Source: an uncultured Alphaproteobacteria bacterium (lineage in GTDB: Bacteria; Pseudomonadota; Alphaproteobacteria; Rhizobiales; Aestuariivirgaceae). From it: a DNA stretch of 5,975 bases. Made by a program: the position numbers and the translations under genes. Every line of letters begins with the position of its first letter. Within the stretch, counting starts at the first letter, position 1. The stretch lies in NCBI GenBank assembly GCA_937868035.1, contig CALMLK010000250.1, positions 1 through 5,975 of the forward strand, given 5' to 3'. The notes beneath the pieces were generated by a model, which searched no databases, was not told the origin of the DNA, and worked only from the letters and a program-made list of their open reading frames with translations. Positions 1 through 5,549 of the stretch are shown here, in pieces.

Positions 1-422
1 ACGTCGATCTTGCGCAATACACGCCGGGTGCAAACGGTGAATCGCCGGACACCGGCACGGCGGGGCTGGTGAAGGAGGCAATGTTCGACCTCGCCAACGA
101 GCCGCGCCTCTACTGGATTGCCATTCTGTCGGTTTCGCTGGGTGCGCCGCTGGCGGAGGAATTCATGTTCCGCGGGCCGCTGTTCGCGTCGCTGGCGCAA
201 ACGCCGCTGGGGCGCTGGGGCACGGTGCTGCTCACCAGCGCGGGGTGGGCGGGCATGCATCTGACCGAACCCTATTTCTCCATTGCGCTCATCTTCGTCA
301 TGGGTCTCGTGCTGGGGGCGTTGCTCCTGCGATTTGGCAGCCTGTGGGTGACGATCGCCTGCCATGGTGTGTGGAACCTGCTGTTCTCGGTCATCACCCT
401 GGGCATTGCGGGGCAGTCATGA
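1..422 (+). CDS. CPBP-family intramembrane metalloprotease, 5' end cut by the window
   Basis: The frame is open from base 3 to the TGA at 420-422, so this is the C-terminal 139 residues of a protein that starts before the window. All three CPBP (Abi/CAAX protease) signatures are present. Motif 1 is EEFMFR at visible residues 52-57 (the paired glutamates and arginine). Motif 2 is WAGMH, with His86. Motif 3 is HGVWN, with His121 and Asn125. Hydrophobic stretches at about 38-50, 74-82, 92-110 and 114-136 fit a polytopic inner-membrane protein. Family members cleave within the membrane, and eukaryotic relatives process CAAX-prenylated proteins; bacterial substrates are mostly unknown. All catalytic positions are intact, so it is probably active. 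The stop overlaps the start of the acetyltransferase gene by four bases, which suggests one transcript and coupled translation. A GTG at 69 is an internal codon, not the real start. Family assignment is firm; the substrate cannot be inferred. Confidence 0.88.
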   Translation, partial: VDLAQYTPGANGESPDTGTAGLVKEAMFDLANEPRLYWIAILSVSLGAPLAEEFMFRGPLFASLAQTPLGRWGTVLLTSAGWAGMHLTEPYFSIALIFVMGLVLGALLLRFGSLWVTIACHGVWNLLFSVITLGIAGQS

Positions 423-892
423 TCACGGTGCGCGTGGCACGGCCCGGCGATGGCGCGGCCTTGTGGCAGACGACGCGGGCGCTGGCGGAGCACCATGACT
501 TCATGGCGGGCTTCGTCGTGCAGCCGCAGGATTTCGAGCGTGACCTGTTCTGCGACCATCCGGTGATCGGCGCGCTGATCGCCGAGGATGACGGCGTGCT
601 GGCGGGCTCGGCCCTGTGGCACCGCAGCTATTCCACCAACCGGGGGCGTGAGATCATGTATCTCGAAGACGTCGTGGTGCTGCCCGAGCATCGCCGCAAG
701 GGTGTGGCGCGGGCACTCTTCAAGGCGGTGGCGCAGACGGCGCTGGCCCGCGGCTACGGCAAGATCTACTGGATGGTGATGGACTGGAATGCGGAAGCCA
801 AGGCGCTCTACGCGTCGCTGGGAGCGGACATCGATCCCGATCACCGCCTGTGCACCATCGACGGCGAGGCGCTGAAGGCGCTGGCGCAATGA
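419..892 (+). CDS. GNAT-family N-acetyltransferase, spermidine/spermine (SSAT)-like
   Basis: 157 residues, starting at the ATG inside the ATGA overlap with the preceding stop. A G-rich stretch at about 409-413 could serve as ribosome binding site. The frame is open further left (to 245), but that part is read inside the protease gene and has poor composition. GNAT features are clear. Strands at about 49-66 and 78-88 lead to the acetyl-CoA pyrophosphate loop R-R-K-G-V-A at 92-97 (R-x-x-G-x-A). Motif B is around W-N at 123-124, with Tyr131 at the position of the usual general acid, followed by LGA. The segments MYLEDVVV (80-87), W-N before the tyrosine, and the ending R-L-C-T-I-D-G-E (143-150) resemble eukaryotic-type diamine acetyltransferase SAT1 (LYLEDFFV, and a terminal LFKID). 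A polyamine, thialysine or similar amine is therefore a reasonable substrate guess. This is inferred from remembered sequence similarity, not an alignment. Its stop overlaps the folA start (ATGA at 889-892). Confidence 0.87.
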   Translation: MITVRVARPGDGAALWQTTRALAEHHDFMAGFVVQPQDFERDLFCDHPVIGALIAEDDGVLAGSALWHRSYSTNRGREIMYLEDVVVLPEHRRKGVARALFKAVAQTALARGYGKIYWMVMDWNAEAKALYASLGADIDPDHRLCTIDGEALKALAQ

Positions 893-1386
893 GCATCATC
901 TCCTTCGTCGTCGCGGTTTCGCGCAACGGGGTCATCGGCCGTGACGGCGGATTGCCCTGGCACATTTCATCCGATCTCAAGCGCTTCAAGGCCATCACCA
1001 TGGGCAAGCCCATCATCATGGGGCGCAAGACGTGGGAGAGCCTGCCCAAGAAGCCGCTGCCCGGCCGCCGCAACATCGTGGTCACGCGGCAGGCGGATTT
1101 CGCCGCCGAGGGTGCCGTCGTTGTCGGCGACGTGGATGCGGCACTGGCGGTGGCGGCGATGGAAGCGCCTTCGGAAATCTGCGTGATCGGCGGCGGTGAC
1201 ATCTACCGGCAACTCCTGCCGCAGGCCAACCGCATCTATCTCACCGAAGTGCAGGCCGATGTGGAGGGGGATACGCACTTTCCGCCACTCCCCGCCAGCA
1301 CATGGCGCGAGCTGTCACGCGAGGTCGTGGAGCAGGGTCTGCTGGATACGGCTGGCTTCGTGCTGCGCGTGCTGGAACGGGTATAA
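889..1386 (+). CDS. folA: dihydrofolate reductase
   Basis: 165 residues, the usual length of a chromosomal bacterial DHFR (about 160-170). It reduces dihydrofolate to tetrahydrofolate with NADPH in the cytoplasm, feeding thymidylate, purine and methionine synthesis; it is the trimethoprim target. Visible family landmarks are the N-terminal strand ISFVVAVSRNGVIG (4-17) and the Met20-type loop ending in LPWH (22-25). The catalytic acid is Asp29 in SSDLKRFK, followed by MGRKTWESLP (cofactor site) and PLPGRRNIVVTR (substrate carboxylate arginine). Then come IGGGDIYRQLLP (NADPH glycine pair) and IYLTEV (conserved Thr). Nothing catalytic is missing. The start is the ATG overlapping the acetyltransferase stop. 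Only a weak GAAGG at 874-878 lies in front, so translation probably depends partly on ribosomes finishing the upstream gene. A longer frame from 850 adds residues unlike the family. In many alphaproteobacteria folA lies upstream of hflK, as here. Confidence 0.97.
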   Translation: MSIISFVVAVSRNGVIGRDGGLPWHISSDLKRFKAITMGKPIIMGRKTWESLPKKPLPGRRNIVVTRQADFAAEGAVVVGDVDAALAVAAMEAPSEICVIGGGDIYRQLLPQANRIYLTEVQADVEGDTHFPPLPASTWRELSREVVEQGLLDTAGFVLRVLERV

Positions 1387-1408
1387 GGCGGACCGCGCAT
1401 ACCTTTCA

Positions 1409-1422
1409 AAACCGTAAGGTTT
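1409..1422 (+). other. short hairpin AAACC-GTAA-GGTTT
   Basis: A perfect 5-bp inverted repeat encloses GTAA, which as RNA (GUAA) is a GNRA-type tetraloop. A further C-G pair (1407 with 1423) would be possible across a bulged A. It sits 22 bp after the folA stop and about 19 bp before the candidate -35. The following bases are GC-rich, so it does not look like a rho-independent terminator. It could stabilise the folA transcript end or be chance. Confidence 0.3.
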
Positions 1423-1440
1423 GCAGCCGGTTGCCGCACA

Positions 1441-1469
1441 TGGACAATCAGTTCCCCCGTCCCTATATG
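1441..1469 (+). promoter_or_regulatory. candidate promoter for hflK-hflC
   Basis: TGGACA at 1441-1446 (five of six bases of TTGACA) is followed, after exactly 17 bp, by TATATG at 1464-1469 (four of six of TATAAT). A start site about 7 bp downstream would give a 5' leader of roughly 25 nt ending in the hflK ribosome binding site. The -10 area also reads CCTATAT (1462-1468), which fits the CYTATNT pattern of alphaproteobacterial heat-shock (RpoH) promoters as I remember it. The -35 lacks the expected CTTG, so a housekeeping promoter is the safer reading. Confidence 0.45.
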
Positions 1470-1487
1470 CCTGAACATTATTGCTTT

Positions 1488-1494
1488 GAGAGGG
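1488..1494 (+). promoter_or_regulatory. ribosome binding site of hflK
   Basis: GAGAGGG ends six bases before the ATG at 1501. This decides in favour of that start over a TTG at 1486 in the same frame, which has no comparable site. It also agrees with HflK proteins of related bacteria, which begin MPW. Confidence 0.7.
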
Positions 1495-1500
1495 TGCAGG

Positions 1501-2604
1501 ATGCCGTGGAACAGGGATGAAGGTGGTGGCGGCGGCGGTGGGCAGGGTCCATGGGGCCAACCACCCGGCGGCGGCAACCGCGACAACAATCCGCGCAATC
1601 GCAACAACTGGGGCGGCGGCAACAGGGGCGGTGGCCCCGGCAACCTTCCCCCCGAACTGGAAGACATCATCCAGCGCAGCAAGGACCAGTTCAAGAACGC
1701 CATGCCGGGTGGCGGGCGTTTCTCCTGGCTGCTGCCCATCGCGCTGTTCGGTGCCTTCGTCCTCTACAATTCCGTCTACCAGGTGCAACCGGATGAGCGC
1801 GGCGTTGTGCTGCGTCTTGGCAAGTATTCGCGCACCGTCGATCCGGGCCTGCAGTTCGCGCTGTGGCCCGTCGAGAAGATCGAGAAGCCGCGCGTCGGCA
1901 CAGTTCGCCAGATCAACATCGGCAGCGAGCAGAGCGAAGGCCAGATGCTGACGGGCGACAAGAACATCATCAGCGTGCCGTTCACCGTGCAGTGGTTCAT
2001 CGCCAACCCGAAGGACTTCCTGTTCAACGTGGCGAACCAGGAAGCGACAATCCGCGCGCTGGCGCAGAGCGCCATGCGTGAAGTGGTGGCGCAGAATTCG
2101 GCGCAGGCCGTTCTCACCACCAAGAAAAGCGAGATCGCCACGCAGGTGCGCACCATCACGCAGACCCTTCTCGATGAATACAAGGCGGGCGTCACCATCA
2201 CCGCCCTCAACCTCGGCCAGACGCAGCCGCCGCCGGAAGTGGCCGATGCCTTCGCCGACGTGGTGCGCGCCGAGCAGAACCGCAAGCAGCTTGAAAACGA
2301 AGCGCAGCAATACCGCAACCAGAAGAACCAGCAGGCCGACGGTGAAGTGGGCAAGCTGGTGGAAGACGCGACCGGCGACAAAGCCGCGGCCATTGCCTCG
2401 GCCAAGGGCGAAACCGCGCGCTTCCTCGCCGTCTATGAGCAATATAAGCTGGCAAAGGACGTGACGCGGCGCCGTCTCTTCCTCGAAACCATGGAGCAGG
2501 TCTTGTCGCAATCCAACAAGGTGGTGATCGAGCAGGGGCAAAATGGCTCCGGCGTTGTGCCTTACCTTCCGCTGCCGGCAATCCAGCCGAAGCCGGCGAA
2601 TTGA
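1501..2604 (+). CDS. hflK: HflK, SPFH-domain subunit of the FtsH-modulating HflKC complex
   Basis: 367 residues, normal for HflK. Residues 7-47 are a Gly/Asn/Pro-rich, disordered cytoplasmic tail (19 glycines in the first 50 residues). A single membrane helix follows at about 74-92 (FSWLLPIALFGAFVLYNSV). The SPFH/band-7 domain spans about 93-265 (VQPDERGVVLRLGKY, LTGDKNIISVPFTVQW, ALAQSAMREVV). An Ala/Glu/Gln-rich helical segment at about 255-335 matches the coiled-coil wall of the complex, including AKGETARF, and the tail (348-367) is Pro-rich. HflK and HflC alternate in a large cage in the inner membrane that encloses FtsH and limits its access to membrane substrates. The central helical linker diverges from the HflK I know best, and LTGDKN replaces the commoner LTGDEN. 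HflC follows after 13 bp, with its ribosome binding site touching this stop codon, so the two are cotranslated. Identity is secure. Confidence 0.97.
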   Translation: MPWNRDEGGGGGGGQGPWGQPPGGGNRDNNPRNRNNWGGGNRGGGPGNLPPELEDIIQRSKDQFKNAMPGGGRFSWLLPIALFGAFVLYNSVYQVQPDERGVVLRLGKYSRTVDPGLQFALWPVEKIEKPRVGTVRQINIGSEQSEGQMLTGDKNIISVPFTVQWFIANPKDFLFNVANQEATIRALAQSAMREVVAQNSAQAVLTTKKSEIATQVRTITQTLLDEYKAGVTITALNLGQTQPPPEVADAFADVVRAEQNRKQLENEAQQYRNQKNQQADGEVGKLVEDATGDKAAAIASAKGETARFLAVYEQYKLAKDVTRRRLFLETMEQVLSQSNKVVIEQGQNGSGVVPYLPLPAIQPKPAN

Positions 2605-2609
2605 GGAGG
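2604..2609 (+). promoter_or_regulatory. ribosome binding site of hflC
   Basis: AGGAGG, a full consensus site, begins at the last base of the hflK TGA and lies eight bases before the ATG at 2618. It fixes the hflC start, although the frame is open back to 2543. The placement suggests coupled, near-stoichiometric synthesis of the two subunits. Confidence 0.85.
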
Positions 2610-2617
2610 GACCGGTC

Positions 2618-3514
2618 ATGACATCCATTCGCAACATTCTCGGCGCCGCCATCGCGGCAATCCTGCTTGTGGCCTACCTCAGCTATTTCGTTGTTGACGA
2701 ACGCCAGAAGATGATCGTCCAGCGCCTGGGCGAGATCAGCCGCATCGTCGAAGCACCGGGGCTCTATTTCAAGCTGCCAATCATCGAGACCGTGACGCCC
2801 ATCGAAGACCGCATCATCGTGTGGGAAAAGAACGACAGCTCGGTGCAGGACAAGGCGAGCCAGGTCTATATCGTCGATGCCATCACCTTTGCGCGCATCC
2901 AGGACGCGCGTCTCTTCCGCGAGACCTTGGGTGCCGACCTTGAGCAGGCCGAGACCCGCGTGGGTGCCTTGCTCGACGCGGCGCTGCGGCAGACCTACGG
3001 TTTGCGCTCCTTCGACGAGGTCTTGTCGTCCGACCGCCAGACCATGATGACGGAAATCAAGAAGAAGGTGGAACAGGAGGCGGCGAGCCTCGGCATTGAT
3101 ATCGTCGACGTGCGCATCCGCCGGACCGACCTTGATGGCGCGGTGCTGCAATCCACCTACGAGCGCATGCGCTCCGAGCGCAACGCCATCGCCCAGCAGG
3201 CGCGGTCCACCGGTGAGGCGTTCAAGACCAAGATGAACGCCGAGACCGACCGTCTGTTCATCGAAAAGACGGCCGATGCCCGCCGCCGCGCCGAAGTCAT
3301 CCGTGGCGAGGGTGACGCCGAGCGCAACCGCATCTATGCGGAAGCCTTCCAGCAGGACCCGGAATTCTTCGCCTTCTACCGGTCGCTGCAGGCCTATGGC
3401 AAAGCGCTGGCCAACAAGGACACCACGCTGGTGCTGAACCCGGATTCGGAATTCTTCCGCTACCTCGGCGCGGACGGAAAAGACCGCGAACAGGTTCCTG
3501 CATCCAAGGACTAA
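2618..3514 (+). CDS. hflC: HflC, SPFH-domain partner of HflK
   Basis: 298 residues, typical of HflC. An N-terminal membrane helix at about 7-26 is followed directly by the band-7/SPFH domain (VVDERQKMIVQRLGEI, APGLYFKLPIIETV). The YGLRSFDEVLSSDR segment (127-140) and the VDVRIRRTDL strand (163-172) are family hallmarks. The helical arm at about 180-245 carries the strongly conserved RGEGDAERNRIYAEAF (229-244). It leads to DPEFFAFYRSLQAY (247-260) and the C-terminal NPDSEFFRYL (274-283), all as in known HflC. HflC lacks the Gly-rich tail of HflK. Together they form the cage that regulates FtsH proteolysis of membrane proteins. In this copy LDGAVLQSTY replaces the more usual LPxxVSxAIY turn, which is probably neutral variation. 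DUF2065 follows after 30 bp. Confidence 0.97.
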   Translation: MTSIRNILGAAIAAILLVAYLSYFVVDERQKMIVQRLGEISRIVEAPGLYFKLPIIETVTPIEDRIIVWEKNDSSVQDKASQVYIVDAITFARIQDARLFRETLGADLEQAETRVGALLDAALRQTYGLRSFDEVLSSDRQTMMTEIKKKVEQEAASLGIDIVDVRIRRTDLDGAVLQSTYERMRSERNAIAQQARSTGEAFKTKMNAETDRLFIEKTADARRRAEVIRGEGDAERNRIYAEAFQQDPEFFAFYRSLQAYGKALANKDTTLVLNPDSEFFRYLGADGKDREQVPASKD

Positions 3515-3544
3515 GAGGCCGCGCGGGATTTCGGGGGACGGGAC

Positions 3545-3745
3545 GTGCTTGACAATGTCGTGATGGCGATCGGCCTTGTGCTGGTGATCGAGGGCCTTCT
3601 TTATGCCTTTGTTCCGGGGCATTTGCGCAACATGGCCAGCAAGTTGCGGCACCTCACGGACGAGCAGATCCGCGTGATCGGAATGGCGGCGCTTGCCGCT
3701 GGCGTCTTGCTGGTCTGGGTGGCGCGCGTCTTCCTGCAAGGGTGA
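3545..3745 (+). CDS. DUF2065 (YjeT-like) small inner-membrane protein
   Basis: 66 residues beginning at a GTG, with GGGGGA at 3533-3538 six bases upstream. An ATG at 3563 is also in frame but would cut into the first membrane helix. Two hydrophobic helices lie at about 4-22 (with the conserved VLVIEGLLYAFVPG, 12-25) and about 44-64. They are joined by a basic loop and L-T-D-E-Q-I-R (37-43). This matches the DUF2065 pattern of a glutamate-glycine pair in helix 1, a proline-containing turn and a second helix after L-x-D-x-x-x-R. E. coli YjeT, to which it is similar in length and layout, also lies immediately downstream of hflC. Its function is unknown as far as I am aware. The position between hflC and degP suggests a role in or around the HflKC complex; this is inference. 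Confidence 0.88.
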   Translation: MLDNVVMAIGLVLVIEGLLYAFVPGHLRNMASKLRHLTDEQIRVIGMAALAAGVLLVWVARVFLQG

Positions 3746-3800
3746 AGCGGCGTTCTCGCACTATATCGGAATTTCGAGTCGGGGCTTTTGGGAGAAGACA
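3746..3800 (+). promoter_or_regulatory. DUF2065-degP gap with possible internal promoter element and RBS
   Basis: This 55-bp gap contains TATATC at 3762-3767. In context it reads ACTATATCGG (3760-3769), close to the CYTATNTNNG -10 pattern of alphaproteobacterial heat-shock promoters except for its first base. No CTTG or TTGACA-like -35 stands 16-18 bp upstream, so a separate degP promoter is only possible. The ribosome binding site GGGAGAAG (3790-3797) lies just before the ATG at 3801. Confidence 0.3.
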
Positions 3801-5288
3801 ATGATACGGCATGGTTCAGCAGCCCGCCTTTTTTCGGCAGTGGCGATTCCCGCTCTCGTGGCTTTCGGCCTCGGGCTTCCCGCGGCCAGCACGGCCGCAA
3901 CGGCGCAGTCGCTCACGACGCTCCCCAACGTTGCCGACCTTGCCGACAAACTCCTGCCCGCCGTTGTCGAGATTTCGGTGGAGAGCAAGGTGGCTGGCGG
4001 CCCGCAGGTGGATGTGCCGCAGCTTCCAGATGACTCGCCCTTCAAGGATTTCTTCGACGACTTCTTCAAGAAGCGCCAGGGCGAGGGCGGTGGCGAGCGC
4101 ACGGTGAATTCCATGGGCTCGGGTTTCATCATCGACTCCTCGGGCGTGGTCGTGACCAACAACCATGTGGTGGAAGGTGCCGAGAGCATCGAAATCCGCA
4201 TGCAGGACGGCACGACGATGAAGGCCGAACTGAAGGGGCGTGACCCCAAGACCGATCTCGCCGTGCTGCTGGTGAAGCCGGAAAAGCCGCTGCCCACCGT
4301 GAGCTTCGGTGACAGCGATGGCCTGCGCATCGGTGAATGGGTGATGGCGATCGGCAATCCGTTCGGTCTCGGCGGTTCGGTGTCGCTCGGCATTGTTTCC
4401 GCCCGCAACCGCGACATCAACGCCGGTCCCTATGATGATTTCATCCAGACGGATGCTGCCATCAACAAGGGCAACTCCGGCGGCCCCTTGTTCAACATGA
4501 CGGGGCAGGTCGTCGGCATCAACACCGCCATCTTCTCGCCGACGGGTGGTTCCGTGGGCATCGGCTTCTCGGTTCCGGCCAACACCGCCAAGGGCGTCGT
4601 CGACCAGTTGTGGAAGTATGGCGAGACGCGGCGCGGCTGGCTGGGCGTGAAGGTGCAGTCGGTCACGGATGACATCGCGGAGAGCATGGGTCTCGGCAAG
4701 CCGCATGGCGCGCTGGTGGCTGATGTGACGGAAGGTTCGCCCGGCAAGGCGGCGGGCATCGAGGCGGGTGACGTGATCATCGCCTTCAACGGCAAGCCCA
4801 TCAATGAAATGAAGGAGCTGCCGCGCGCCGTTGCCGAAACGGAAATCGGCAAGGAAGTGACGCTGAAGGCGTTGCGCAAGGGCAAGGAAATCGAACTCAA
4901 GGTGGCCATCGGCCGGCTTGAAGATGGCGAGAAGCAGATTGCGCAGGAGGATGCGGGCAAGACGCCGGATGCTGCGCCCAAGACCGCAACGTTGTTGGGG
5001 ATGACCGTCAGCGGCATGACGGATGAACTGCGCACGAAGTACGCGATCGATGAAAAGGTGAGCGGCGTCGTCGTCACCGAAGTGGCCGCCGAAGGTCTTG
5101 CTGCTGACAAGGGCGTTGCGGCCGGCGACGTGGTGATGGAGGCCGGTGGCAAGCCGGTGACGGCCGCGGCCGATGTTTCGGACGCCATGGCCGCCGCCCA
5201 GAAAGCCGGCAAGACGGCGGTGCTGCTGCTGATTTCCAAGGGCGGCAAGGCGGGCGAGACCCGTTTCGTGGCACTCAAGGTCAAGTAG
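3801..5288 (+). CDS. degP: Do/DegP-type periplasmic serine endoprotease (HtrA family)
   Basis: 495 residues, in the range of Do-family proteases with two PDZ domains. The start ATG is preceded by GGGAGAAG; the frame is open back to 3693 but only the 3801 start gives a proper signal peptide. Residues 1-36 have a basic N-terminus, a hydrophobic core and A-A-T-A|Q, a likely signal peptidase I site, so it is exported by Sec to the periplasm. The trypsin-like domain spans about 42-270. The catalytic triad is complete: His122 (TNNHVV), Asp152 (KTDLAV) and Ser226 (GNSGGP). The Phe/Asp-rich segment at about 80-90 with the Gly-rich stretch after it is the usual LA loop of the family. PDZ1 is at about 279-372 (GWLGV, AGIEAGDVIIAFNGKPI) and PDZ2 at about 397-492 (GVAAGDVVMEAGGKPV). 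It degrades or chaperones misfolded envelope proteins. degP is used here in the family sense; DegQ or MucD would also fit. Family assignment is secure. Confidence 0.95.
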   Translation: MIRHGSAARLFSAVAIPALVAFGLGLPAASTAATAQSLTTLPNVADLADKLLPAVVEISVESKVAGGPQVDVPQLPDDSPFKDFFDDFFKKRQGEGGGERTVNSMGSGFIIDSSGVVVTNNHVVEGAESIEIRMQDGTTMKAELKGRDPKTDLAVLLVKPEKPLPTVSFGDSDGLRIGEWVMAIGNPFGLGGSVSLGIVSARNRDINAGPYDDFIQTDAAINKGNSGGPLFNMTGQVVGINTAIFSPTGGSVGIGFSVPANTAKGVVDQLWKYGETRRGWLGVKVQSVTDDIAESMGLGKPHGALVADVTEGSPGKAAGIEAGDVIIAFNGKPINEMKELPRAVAETEIGKEVTLKALRKGKEIELKVAIGRLEDGEKQIAQEDAGKTPDAAPKTATLLGMTVSGMTDELRTKYAIDEKVSGVVVTEVAAEGLAADKGVAAGDVVMEAGGKPVTAAADVSDAMAAAQKAGKTAVLLLISKGGKAGETRFVALKVK

Positions 5289-5314
5289 CAAGGCTTCGCG
5301 CTACGGCTGCGCCG

Positions 5315-5352
5315 GCAAGTTCATCACATCGTTAACGGGTGTGATGCCTTGC
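5315..5352 (+). other. nested inverted repeat 26 bp after degP
   Basis: Perfect arms CATCACA (5322-5328) and TGTGATG (5340-5346) are flanked by outer arms GCAAG (5315-5319) and CTTGC (5348-5352). The outer and inner pairs are separated by TT on one side and C on the other. The 11-base centre contains most of the palindrome CGTTAACG (5330-5337). As RNA this is a 12-bp interrupted stem, a good candidate for protecting the 3' end of the degP transcript. There is no T-run, so it is not a classical terminator. As DNA it could also be an operator for a dimeric regulator. Confidence 0.45.
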
Positions 5353-5412
5353 AGGTTAGTGGTTGAAATCGTTTGTGATTTAAATGACTGGCCGGAAGAT
5401 TGGGCGGCGGCG

Positions 5413-5450
5413 GGGAACAACGTCGGGAACTATTCCCAAGAGTTGTTTTC
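5413..5450 (+). other. two-tier hairpin with GGGAA/TTCCC core
   Basis: The inner arms GGGAA (5425-5429) and TTCCC (5433-5437) enclose CTA. The outer arms AACAAC (5416-5421) and GTTGTT (5442-5447) are perfect and extend to nine pairs, counting two G-U and one G-C. A small internal loop (GTC opposite AAGA) separates the tiers. GGGAAC occurs twice, 12 bp apart (5413 and 5425). This is the most stable-looking structure of the gap. Confidence 0.4.
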
Positions 5451-5466
5451 GCGATGTTAACTCGCG
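5450..5466 (+). repeat. inverted repeat CGCGA-N7-TCGCG
   Basis: Perfect 5-bp arms at 5450-5454 and 5462-5466 enclose TGTTAAC, which includes the palindrome GTTAAC (5456-5461). It abuts the preceding hairpin directly. It could be an operator-like site or one hairpin of a structured RNA; on its own, its length is compatible with chance. Confidence 0.3.
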
Positions 5467-5483
5467 CGGCATTATGCAGGACG

Positions 5484-5499
5484 CTTGCTGGGGAGCAAG
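5484..5499 (+). other. hairpin CTTGCT-GGGG-AGCAAG
   Basis: A perfect 6-bp stem with a GGGG loop. The loop and first stem bases (GGGGAG, 5490-5495) form the only ribosome-binding-site-like sequence serving a GTG at 5504, in frame with the downstream gene. If that GTG is used, the hairpin would partly hide its binding site. Confidence 0.4.
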
Positions 5500-5508
5500 A
5501 CAGGTGAA

Positions 5509-5529
5509 TGCATGGCGCGGGGTCATGCA
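5509..5529 (+). other. hairpin TGCATGGC / GTCATGCA
   Basis: Arms at 5509-5516 and 5522-5529 give eight pairs, seven Watson-Crick and one G-U, around a five-base GCGGG loop. It lies 50 bp before the favoured start of the next gene and directly before the GC hairpin with a T-run at 5531. Confidence 0.4.
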
Positions 5530-5530
5530 A

Positions 5531-5549
5531 GCGGTCATCCGCCCTTTTT
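5531..5549 (+). terminator. weak intrinsic-terminator-like element
   Basis: GCGG (5531-5534), loop TCAT and CCGC (5539-5542) are followed by CC and five T (5545-5549). The stem is only four pairs, so termination would be inefficient. It could end a short RNA covering the preceding hairpins or act as an attenuator in front of the next gene. It would lie inside the coding region if that gene starts at 5504 or 5525. Confidence 0.25.

Larger units (their letters stand above)
1387..1500 (+). other. folA-hflK intergenic region with promoter and hairpin
   Basis: A 114-bp gap separates the folate-side genes from the hflKC cluster. It is the largest gap before the one after degP and is more AT-rich than the flanking genes. 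It contains several overlapping short inverted repeats (ACCTT at 1401-1405 with AAGGT at 1416-1420; AAACC at 1409-1413 with GGTTT at 1418-1422; AACCG at 1410-1414 with CGGTT at 1428-1432). It also holds a candidate promoter and the hflK ribosome binding site. The repeats are mutually exclusive as RNA folds. None is followed by a T-run, so there is no clear intrinsic terminator for folA. Confidence 0.6.

Noticed and set aside
1440..1520. 26-codon + strand frame overlapping the hflK start
   Set aside because: It has an ATG but no binding site, and the ATG overlaps the candidate -35, so it would lie upstream of the predicted transcript start.
1315..2652. Long - strand open frame (445 codons) opposite hflK
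   Set aside because: It is antisense to an unmistakable hflK gene. Its composition (rich in His, Arg and Leu) is typical of the mirror of G/C-ending codons, and no domain is recognisable.
3360..3457. 11-bp direct repeat CGGAATTCTTC within hflC (3360 and 3447)
   Set aside because: Explained by two conserved E-F-F peptide motifs (DPEFF and DSEFF) in the protein.
2207..3739. Long - strand open frame (510 codons) opposite hflC and DUF2065
   Set aside because: It spans several well-supported + strand genes and their gaps, with no recognisable motif; a codon-bias shadow.
3816..5291. Long - strand open frame (491 codons) opposite degP
   Set aside because: It covers almost exactly the degP reading frame in mirror image and is rich in His, Arg, Gly and Asp with no motif.
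5414..5430. Two GGAAC boxes suggesting an EcfG general-stress promoter
   Set aside because: Neither 5414-5418 nor 5426-5430 is followed by CGTT at 16-17 bp. The boxes are better explained by the hairpin arms.
5331..5461. TTAA motifs as CtrA binding sites
   Set aside because: TTAA occurs at 5332, 5380 and 5457, but no two copies have the seven-base spacing of a full CtrA site.
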